The notes under the pieces are model-generated. The model made no database searches, was not told where the DNA came from, and worked only from the letters and a program-made list of their open reading frames with translations. Source: an uncultured Ruminococcus sp. (GTDB taxonomy: Bacteria > Bacillota > Clostridia > Oscillospirales > Ruminococcaceae). From it: a stretch of 64,000 nucleotides of DNA. Shown here piece after piece: positions 26,124 to 33,531 of the stretch. The position numbers were made by a program, and so were the translations under genes. The DNA lies in the NCBI GenBank assembly GCA_934435205.1, contig CAKSAK010000003.1, forward strand, positions 372,001 to 436,000. Direction: 5' to 3'. Positions within the stretch are counted from its first letter, which is position 1. Each line of letters begins with the position of its first letter.

Positions 26124-27092
26124 ATGAACAACAGCTTAACTGAAGAACAGGTAAAAGTACTGAATATGTCACAAAGCGTGATAAATGAGGTAAGAAAGGT
26201 CATTATCGGTAAGGACGAGATAATCATAAAAGTCCTGCTGTCCATACTTGCAGGCGGTCATATCCTTATTGAGGATATTCCAGGAGTAGGAAAGACCACT
26301 CTTGCCGTGGCTCTTTCAAAGGCGCTTTCACTTGACTATAAAAGACTACAATTCACCCCTGATGTTTTGCCAACAGACGTGACAGGTTTTACCATACTCA
26401 ATAAAGAAACACACAAGTTTGAATATAAGCAGGGTGCTGCTCTCACAAATCTTTTTCTTGCAGACGAGATAAACAGAACCTCAAGCAAAACGCAGTCTGC
26501 GCTTCTTGAAGTAATGGAGGAGGGCAAGGTAACTGTGGACGGTATCACACATAAAATGCCTGACCCTTATATCGTTATCGCAACGCAAAACCCGGTTGGC
26601 TCTATAGGCACGCAAATGCTCCCTGAGTCGCAAATGGACAGATTTATAGTAAGGCTCACAATGGGCTATCCAAGTCTTGAAAGCGAAGTTGCAATGCTGA
26701 AATTAAAGCAAAATCTTGTGCCTGTGGATAATGTAAGGCCTGTGGTGTCTGCGGAGGATATCATTCAGGCAAGAAAAGTTGTGGAAAACATTTATGTTTC
26801 AGATCAAGTTTTCCAGTACATCGCTATGCTTGCAAACGCAACGAGGAACAATGAATATATAAAGTTGGGTCTTTCACCTAGAGGAACTATCGCACTGCTC
26901 AGAATGACAAAGGCGACAGCACTTCTTAAGGGCAGAGATTATGTTATCCCAGATGATGTTATCTACAGCTTCAAGGACGTTGTTCTTCACAGGCTTGTGT
27001 TCAACTCAAAGGCAAAGATAAACGGCTTCACGGGAGAACAGATACTCAAAGGGGTTATTTCCTCAGTTCAGGTTCCAAGAGTTAGCAAATAA
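26124..27092 (+). CDS. MoxR-family AAA+ ATPase
   Basis: MoxR ATPases act as chaperone-like factors, usually with the DUF58 and transglutaminase genes that follow here. The 322 aa have Walker A EDIPGVGKTTLA near 47-58, Walker B LFLADEINRTSSKTQSALLE near 103, and the sensor ATQNPVGSIGTQMLPESQMD. The frame is open 13 codons further upstream, but AAAGGAG stands before the ATG at 26124. Confidence 0.94.
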   Translation: MNNSLTEEQVKVLNMSQSVINEVRKVIIGKDEIIIKVLLSILAGGHILIEDIPGVGKTTLAVALSKALSLDYKRLQFTPDVLPTDVTGFTILNKETHKFEYKQGAALTNLFLADEINRTSSKTQSALLEVMEEGKVTVDGITHKMPDPYIVIATQNPVGSIGTQMLPESQMDRFIVRLTMGYPSLESEVAMLKLKQNLVPVDNVRPVVSAEDIIQARKVVENIYVSDQVFQYIAMLANATRNNEYIKLGLSPRGTIALLRMTKATALLKGRDYVIPDDVIYSFKDVVLHRLVFNSKAKINGFTGEQILKGVISSVQVPRVSK

Positions 27093-27103
27093 CGGAGGAG
27101 CAA

Positions 27104-28297
27104 ATGCTGATTTTATATATAATATTATTTATCGCCTCTATCTTTTTCTATATATTATATGTGGGTAGCTTCTCTTTTTATCTCTTTGCATTTTTGCTTG
27201 TCATGCCTATAATTTTATTCGTCATGCTCAAAAAAATGTCAAAGAAAATAAGCGTTGGTTTTGTGAACACTCAGAAAACCGCAGGCAGATCTTCAAAAAT
27301 TCCTGTTGTGCTGAGATTGCAAAACCGCTCAAAGCTGCCTGTTGCCAATATGATTATAGAGATAGAATATTACAACACTCTTGACGGCGACAAAAATACA
27401 ATGAAGATAAATACTCCACTTTATCCTGATGATGTTCAGTATCTTACCTTGCACGTTTCTGCAAAGCATTATGGCACAGTGCGCATGAACATAAAACGCT
27501 GCCGCATTGTGGATATGCTGAAGCTTTTCAAGGTAAAGGTAAGCACCGATGCCGCTTCCAGACTTTTTGGCGAAAGCACTTTCACTATAGTGCCTGACTA
27601 TATACCTATCGAAAACAACATTGCGAATTATGCTGAAATGGGTCTTGAAACCGATGATTATTCCAAGACCTCAAAGGGCGATGATCCCTCTGAGATTTTT
27701 GATATACACGAATATCATGATGGTGACAAAATAAACAGGATACACTGGAAGCTTACTGCAAAGCAGGATAAGACCATGGTCAAGGATTATTCCCTGCCTA
27801 TATCAAACTCTATCGTGCTTATGGCGGATCTCCACCTTGATACAAATACAGACGATTATATGCTCGTATACGATACTCTTGTAGAAGCTATAGCGTCTAT
27901 ATCCTATTATCTTATAGAAAATGACACACCTCACAAGGTAGTGTGGTATGATAAAAAGAAAGATTTAAGCGAGGTAGTGAACGTTACGGACGAAGAAAGT
28001 GCAAGGCTGCTTATAAGTCTGCTGTTGCAGGCTTCTGTTTATGATGAGCCTGACCTGTCTGTGATAAATTACATCAATGAGCCTGAGAGATATAAATGCG
28101 GTCACTTGATGTATTTTTCTCCCGCATATAACAGCGATCTCAGCGGCGTTATGAACGATAACGATCTGGCGTTCCGCTATTCCTATATGCTTATCACAAA
28201 CAAAAAGAAAGACGGCGTTATAAACGATGAGTTTGCAGAGGTCGTGAACGTTACTGCAAAACACGTTGCCGAAAGCATACAGGAAATATGTCTATAA
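27104..28297 (+). CDS. DUF58-domain membrane protein
   Basis: The 397 aa begin with two membrane helices (to about residue 43) and contain the DUF58 core YHDGDKINRIHWKLTAKQDK near 205-225, then a VWA-like segment NSIVLMADLHLDTN. GGAGGAGCAA precedes the ATG. In MoxR operons such proteins are membrane partners of the ATPase. The target is unknown. Confidence 0.9.
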   Translation: MLILYIILFIASIFFYILYVGSFSFYLFAFLLVMPIILFVMLKKMSKKISVGFVNTQKTAGRSSKIPVVLRLQNRSKLPVANMIIEIEYYNTLDGDKNTMKINTPLYPDDVQYLTLHVSAKHYGTVRMNIKRCRIVDMLKLFKVKVSTDAASRLFGESTFTIVPDYIPIENNIANYAEMGLETDDYSKTSKGDDPSEIFDIHEYHDGDKINRIHWKLTAKQDKTMVKDYSLPISNSIVLMADLHLDTNTDDYMLVYDTLVEAIASISYYLIENDTPHKVVWYDKKKDLSEVVNVTDEESARLLISLLLQASVYDEPDLSVINYINEPERYKCGHLMYFSPAYNSDLSGVMNDNDLAFRYSYMLITNKKKDGVINDEFAEVVNVTAKHVAESIQEICL

Positions 28298-28307
28298 AGG
28301 TGACAAC

Positions 28308-30992
28308 ATGAAAAAGAAAAGAATAAAAAGCAAAAACAAAGAAATAGGATTTATCAGCAGCAATGGTATCTGCATTGACGGAGATATCCTTATGAATTGT
28401 GAGCGTGAGCATAATTCAGGCTCATTTCTATGGTTTCAGATACTTCTGACCTTTGTGGCGACCATATGCACAGCGTTTATGGCAGTGTCATTCCTTGATA
28501 TGGAAATATACAAGACCACGATCATATATTACTCCGCCATGCTTTCACTTGTGTTTGGTCTGATGAAATCGTCACACAAGATAATAAAGTTTTCTGCACT
28601 TGGTGTGATGATACTTCATGTAATTTACCTTGTGAGCAGGATATCTACAATAAAATACGGCTTGTTCGTTGTTATAGACAGATATCTTTCACGAGCAAAT
28701 CAACCTAACTCAACTCTTGGCGTTCAGCTTAGTGGTATTTCTACTATCGACTACCCTTATCTTGCGTCAAATTTTTTCGTATTGTTTATAACTCTTGTTT
28801 GCCTTGGTGCGGCAGCAGCCTGCCTTTACAGGATAGATTTTCCTCTGCTGTTCATCATTACATTCCCTGTTTTCGAGCTTGGAATGTATTGGGGCTGGGA
28901 GCCGTCAATGTGGACGGTCATAGGTCTGTTTGTATGCTGGGTGACAGTGCTTGCACTGCACATAATAAACCACACAACTAACAAGGCAGGAAGAAAAAAC
29001 ACCTTTGCGGTGCATGAGCGAAAACGCACGTTTTATTTTACATCTGAAAAGCAAAAAGCTTGTTTCTATAACGTATTCATGAAATTCACGGCTATTTTAA
29101 GCTCGTTGGTACTTGTAGTTATAATGCTTTTCTCAGCAATAACAGGCTTTACACGTCCTGAGTCATTTGCAAAATACAGACATGATATTTCTACAGCAGT
29201 GTCAAATTTCTCTCTCACTGACCTGAGGAATGCTTTTTCAGATTATGACGGCGGATTTGATCTGTTTGGTATAAAAACAGTTGGTGGCACAAACGGAGGC
29301 GTACTTGGCAAGACAGCAGGCATTAGCTTCAACGGCTCAACAGCACTAAAAGTGGTCACTCCAAAATTCACTAATACACTATATCTCCGTGGATATGTAG
29401 CAGGCGTTTATAACGACAATAGCTGGACTCCTGTTGACGTGAATGGCAATGAAGACACGTTTTCTGATGATTTTGAACAAGGCAAGATATGGGTGCAGGA
29501 TCTGGATTATGACCTTATCCAACGCAAATACGCTGATCTGACCCCTGCTCAGATTTCTGTATCTGTTCTCGGCGCAAGCAAAAAGTTTGTGTATGCACCA
29601 TACGCTTCTTTATATTCAAGTGATGGAAACACGGACGATAAAAAAATGCGTCCTACCACTGAGTCTTATGTCAAATTAAGTTCAACAAAGTATTCTCTTT
29701 ACTATTTTGACCCCTCTCTTATAGAAGAAAGGCTTGAAGCCCTCCCTGAGACTATAGCCACAGAAGTGCCTGCATTGTCTGTTAATAAGGACAGAGGTGT
29801 TGACGCTTACTCAGAGTTTGTTCACCAGAAATATATGGACGTTTCAAAGTCTGATGAGCTTGATAGGGCATATAAAGAGATACTTAGTGAATATCTTGGC
29901 GTGGATATTTACCACAAGGGTGATTGGACTTATGAAGAAATAAGCACTGCAATAAGAAACTACTTCTCTGATAACTTCACTTATACCCTTGAACCGGGTG
30001 TTACTCCAAAAGGTGAAGACTTCATAGATTATTTTTTAGGTACACAAAAGGAGGGCTATTGTTCATATTTCGCAACAGCAGGTGCAGAGCTTTTGAGAAT
30101 GTTCGGCTATCCGTCTAGATATGTAGAGGGGTATGTGGTGCTTAGTTCACAGCTTGGTGAGCCTGAAGATGATTCCACATATGAGGTAAGTGTAAAGGAC
30201 AAATGTGCGCACGCATGGGCAGAGGTATTCATAGACAATGCAGGTTGGTATCCTGCAGAATTTACACCAGGTTATGATAATGATAATCCTAATCTTACTG
30301 AACAAGAGAAAGACCCTAAGGAAGTCACAACAACTAAAAGCACAGAAAGCAAGCCTACGACTACCACACAAAATGGCGGTCAGGGCGGCACAACTTCAGT
30401 GGCTACTAAGAAGCCTGCAAACAGTTCAAAGGCTTCAACCACAACAAAGAAAACAAATTCTGCAAGCAACGGACATGGTGCCGGAGTGATGTCAGGTGCT
30501 GGGAAAACTTCTGTTTCATCAAGAATAACAGAAAACAACAGCAGCCATGGCTCATTTGCAGGAATTTTCATCACTCTGGGCGGACTTCTGCTTATAGGCT
30601 TCGGTGTTGTAGTCCATAGAGATGTTAAGGTAAAGAAAATGCGTTCGGAACTAAGTAATGGGGACAATAGATCACGCACTGTGGCGGTATACCGCTATAT
30701 GCTCAAATATTTAAAGCTTATAGGCATTGCCGACAGCAGAAATATTACAGACTTACAGCTTTGTGACAGGTTAACAGAAAAATGTCAGGAAATGCAAGTT
30801 GATGATTTCTCTCATATGATAAAATATATCGGAGAACTTGCAGTCAAAGCGGAAATGAGCAACTCAGTAATATCTGATGTGGAACTTGAAACCGCACTTT
30901 CTTATTTTGAAATCATAAAGGACAAGATCGTCCTTCCAAAGCTTTCGGGCGCTAAGCTTCTTAATGCAAAATTTGTTTACTGTCTATATTAG
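28308..30992 (+). CDS. Transglutaminase-like membrane protein
   Basis: The 894 aa have several N-terminal membrane helices (about 45-250) and an extracytoplasmic transglutaminase-like domain: catalytic Cys in EGYCSYFATA near 585, His in CAHAWAEVFI near 634, and the third position in WYPAEFTPGY (Glu where many have Asp). A Thr/Ser-rich linker (~670-720), one more helix, and a cytoplasmic DUF4129-like tail follow. The frame opens 14 codons earlier, but AAAGGTGACAAC marks the ATG at 28308. It is the last gene of the MoxR operon and probably acts at the cell envelope. Confidence 0.9.
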   Translation: MKKKRIKSKNKEIGFISSNGICIDGDILMNCEREHNSGSFLWFQILLTFVATICTAFMAVSFLDMEIYKTTIIYYSAMLSLVFGLMKSSHKIIKFSALGVMILHVIYLVSRISTIKYGLFVVIDRYLSRANQPNSTLGVQLSGISTIDYPYLASNFFVLFITLVCLGAAAACLYRIDFPLLFIITFPVFELGMYWGWEPSMWTVIGLFVCWVTVLALHIINHTTNKAGRKNTFAVHERKRTFYFTSEKQKACFYNVFMKFTAILSSLVLVVIMLFSAITGFTRPESFAKYRHDISTAVSNFSLTDLRNAFSDYDGGFDLFGIKTVGGTNGGVLGKTAGISFNGSTALKVVTPKFTNTLYLRGYVAGVYNDNSWTPVDVNGNEDTFSDDFEQGKIWVQDLDYDLIQRKYADLTPAQISVSVLGASKKFVYAPYASLYSSDGNTDDKKMRPTTESYVKLSSTKYSLYYFDPSLIEERLEALPETIATEVPALSVNKDRGVDAYSEFVHQKYMDVSKSDELDRAYKEILSEYLGVDIYHKGDWTYEEISTAIRNYFSDNFTYTLEPGVTPKGEDFIDYFLGTQKEGYCSYFATAGAELLRMFGYPSRYVEGYVVLSSQLGEPEDDSTYEVSVKDKCAHAWAEVFIDNAGWYPAEFTPGYDNDNPNLTEQEKDPKEVTTTKSTESKPTTTTQNGGQGGTTSVATKKPANSSKASTTTKKTNSASNGHGAGVMSGAGKTSVSSRITENNSSHGSFAGIFITLGGLLLIGFGVVVHRDVKVKKMRSELSNGDNRSRTVAVYRYMLKYLKLIGIADSRNITDLQLCDRLTEKCQEMQVDDFSHMIKYIGELAVKAEMSNSVISDVELETALSYFEIIKDKIVLPKLSGAKLLNAKFVYCLY

Positions 30993-30994
30993 AG

Positions 30995-31023
30995 AAAAAA
31001 GCCACGCTCAGTGTGGCTTTTTT
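30995..31023 (+). terminator. Terminator of the moxR operon
   Basis: AAAAAAGCCACGC and GTGTGGCTTTTTT form a strong stem around a 3-nt loop just after the stop codon, ending in a run of T residues. Confidence 0.9.
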
Positions 31024-31150
31024 AACCTTAATAATATTACACAAAAAGCTGATCGGTGATTTTTTATGTGAAATATATGTTTAATGCAAATATGGATATG
31101 ATATTATCAGTAGGATCACTTTTTGAATATTTTAGAAAGGAATGATCGGA

Positions 31151-32104
31151 TTGCGAAAAATAAAAAATACAATAATATTTATTGTTACAGTTGCTATACT
31201 TACAATGTTTTGCTCTTGCTGTAAACGCTCTGAGATAAAACTGGGTTCCGGCAACGAAGGCGGTATATATTATAAATTTGCTGACACTCTCAGTGATATT
31301 GATGAAAACATCACAAATATAAGAACTGCTGGTTCTCAGGCTAATATGAGGCTTTTAAAGGACGGCTTTATCAACATGGGAATAGTCCAGAGTGATGTTC
31401 TGTCTGAAGCAGTGAATGGCACAGGAGATTTTAATGGTAACAAAATAAACAATGTCCGTGCGGTTGCGGCGCTTTACATGGAGTCATTTCAGATAATCGT
31501 TGCGGCTGACTCAGATATACAAACTCCTGCTGATCTGAAAGGAAAAAAGGTTTCTGTTGGCGAGGAAGATTCCGGTGTAGCAAAAAATGCCGAGTACATT
31601 TTAAACTCTGTAAGTCTTGACTATACCATGATAGATGTGTGTAACATGGACTATCAGAAGTCAGCAGAGGCGCTTAAAAACGGCTCTATCGACGCATTTT
31701 TCGTGGTGCTTGGTGCTCCAAGTGATGTTATAACACAGCTTTCTGAGAAAATGGATATAAGAATATTGCCTCTTGATGACAGAACGATATCATATATGAC
31801 AAATCTTTATGACGGATACTATGAAACTGTAATAAAGGCAGGAACTTATAAAGGCATTGACGAGGACGTCAAGACTGTCGGCGTAAAGGCTGTGCTTGTG
31901 GCAAGCCAAAAGATGAACAACGACACTGTAGCAGATATCACGAAAATGCTTTTTGAGGAAAATGACCAGATAAAGAAAAGTATCTCATTTGCGAATAATG
32001 ACGCACAATTTGCAACAGATAATATCCCATGTGCTTTTCATAAAGGAGCGGTGGAATATTATAACAGCATTGGAACTGTTATAACAGAGGAGGATCAAAT
32101 TTGA
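31151..32104 (+). CDS. TAXI-family solute-binding lipoprotein
   Basis: TAXI proteins are the binding subunits of one class of TRAP transporter. The 317 aa have a membrane export signal ending in FCSC, a likely lipobox (acylated Cys near 21), then KLGSGNEGGIYYKFA, TAGSQANMRLL and FFVVLGAPSDVI. AAAGGA abuts the in-frame ATG at 31142 too closely, while the TTG at 31151 is nine bases away, so TTG is preferred. Its partner is a GltS-type symporter, not DctQM. Confidence 0.85.
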   Translation: MRKIKNTIIFIVTVAILTMFCSCCKRSEIKLGSGNEGGIYYKFADTLSDIDENITNIRTAGSQANMRLLKDGFINMGIVQSDVLSEAVNGTGDFNGNKINNVRAVAALYMESFQIIVAADSDIQTPADLKGKKVSVGEEDSGVAKNAEYILNSVSLDYTMIDVCNMDYQKSAEALKNGSIDAFFVVLGAPSDVITQLSEKMDIRILPLDDRTISYMTNLYDGYYETVIKAGTYKGIDEDVKTVGVKAVLVASQKMNNDTVADITKMLFEENDQIKKSISFANNDAQFATDNIPCAFHKGAVEYYNSIGTVITEEDQI

Positions 32105-33294
32105 AAACAATAAATGTGGATATGTATCAAACTCTTGCGGTGGCAGTAGGAGTCTTGTATTTAGGAGGATTTCTCAAAAAGAAAGTCAAATTTCTTGAAA
32201 CCTTCTGTATTCCCTCTCCTGTCATCGGCGGAGTTATTTTTGCTATCATATCATGTATTCTTCACGTCGCAGGAATAGTCGAATTTCAGTTTGATGAAAC
32301 GCTAAAAACAGTTTGCATGGTCATGTTCTTCACTTCTGTCGGCTTTCAGGCAAACATTAAAGTTTTGAAAGCAGGAGGCAAAAGCCTTATTGTATTTTTA
32401 TTATGCCTGATAGTGCTGATATTTGCGCAGAATGCGGTTGCCGTAGGACTTTCAAAGCTATTAGGAGTAAGCTCACTGGTAGGTATGTGTACAGGATCTA
32501 TCCCAATGGTAGGCGGTCACGGAACGTCAGGAGCATTCGGCACTGTGCTTGAAGACCTTGGTCTGCAAGGTGCCACAAGCCTTTGCACTGCGGCGGCAAC
32601 TTTCGGACTTATCATCGGTTCTGTAATGGGCGGACCTATCGGCAGAAAGCTTATACTCAAACACGATCTGCTAAAAACTGTTGTTCCTGAGGACGATTCA
32701 ATACTTGTCGAGGACGAACAAAAACACCACCGTTCCGTAAGCATGTACGCTCCTGCCGCTTATCAGCTTGCCATAGCAATGGGAATAGGTACACTTGTAT
32801 CATGGGTGCTTTCATATTCCGGCATGACTTTTCCCGTGTATATTGGCTCAATGATAGTTGCGGCATTTATGAGAAATATCGGTGAGTACAGCGGTAAAAT
32901 ACACATACACATGGGTGAAATAAATGATATCGGTGGTATTTGTCTTTCACTTTTTCTCGGAATAGCCATGATAACATTGAAACTCTGGCAGCTTGCCGAG
33001 CTTGCATTGCCTATGATAATCCTGCTTGTGGCACAGGTGCTTCTTATGGCAATATTCTCATACTTTATAGTATACAATGTCATGGGCAGAAATTATGATG
33101 CGGCTGTACTTGCGGCAGGAACTTGCGGCTTCGGCATGGGTGCAACACCAAACGCTATGGCAAATATGCAGGCTATAACAGCAAAATTTGCCCCTTCAAT
33201 AAGGGCTTATATGCTTGTTCCAATCGTCGGAAGTATGTTTGCCGACTTTATAAACAGCCTTGTTATAACAGGATTTATCAACTTTATTAATTAA
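32101..33294 (+). CDS. gltS: GltS-family sodium/glutamate symporter
   Basis: GltS imports glutamate with sodium. The 397 aa contain the inverted-repeat pore motifs MVGGHGTSGAFG and GFGMGATPNAMANMQAI, with PSPVIGGVI near the N-terminus and about ten membrane helices. The TTG start overlaps the TAXI stop (TTGA), behind GAGGAGGATC. The substrate may differ from glutamate because a binding lipoprotein is coupled to it. Confidence 0.92.
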   Translation: MKTINVDMYQTLAVAVGVLYLGGFLKKKVKFLETFCIPSPVIGGVIFAIISCILHVAGIVEFQFDETLKTVCMVMFFTSVGFQANIKVLKAGGKSLIVFLLCLIVLIFAQNAVAVGLSKLLGVSSLVGMCTGSIPMVGGHGTSGAFGTVLEDLGLQGATSLCTAAATFGLIIGSVMGGPIGRKLILKHDLLKTVVPEDDSILVEDEQKHHRSVSMYAPAAYQLAIAMGIGTLVSWVLSYSGMTFPVYIGSMIVAAFMRNIGEYSGKIHIHMGEINDIGGICLSLFLGIAMITLKLWQLAELALPMIILLVAQVLLMAIFSYFIVYNVMGRNYDAAVLAAGTCGFGMGATPNAMANMQAITAKFAPSIRAYMLVPIVGSMFADFINSLVITGFINFIN

Positions 33295-33308
33295 CGGAGG
33301 AAAAGAAT

Positions 33309-33488
33309 ATGAACAAAAAGAACAAACATCTTGACTGTTACACGGATAACCTTGCTTTTCCAGAAGTTCACGTTGAAGATGTAAAAACAGAGCATGACGA
33401 AAACGAAAATGATGATGGATCAGGTGTGATATTCGACAACTTGGCAATACCTGAGATAAAGATAAATACTAAAAAGAAGAAAAAATAA
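33309..33488 (+). CDS. 59-residue protein with an internal repeat, downstream of gltS
   Basis: This short frame has GGAGG nine bases before its ATG and ends just before the operon terminator. The protein is highly charged and has no membrane segment or signal peptide. It contains two copies of one motif, DNLAFPEVHVED and DNLAIPEIKIN, and ends in five lysines. I do not recognise it. Its position suggests a cytoplasmic accessory of the TAXI-GltS pair. Confidence 0.7.
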   Translation: MNKKNKHLDCYTDNLAFPEVHVEDVKTEHDENENDDGSGVIFDNLAIPEIKINTKKKKK

Positions 33489-33490
33489 CA

Positions 33491-33530
33491 AATATCCGAT
33501 TTTCTGAAAGCAAACAGAAAATCGGATATT
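33491..33530. terminator. Bidirectional terminator between converging genes
   Basis: A perfect 16-bp stem (33491-33506 with 33515-33530) with an 8-nt loop lies between the 59-aa gene and the leftward GTPase gene. T-rich runs follow on both strands. Confidence 0.92.
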
Positions 33531-33531
33531 T

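Noticed and set aside
31025..31141. Promoter for the TAXI-gltS operon.
   Set aside because: GATATTAT occurs before the gene but no convincing -35 element stands 16-18 bases upstream.
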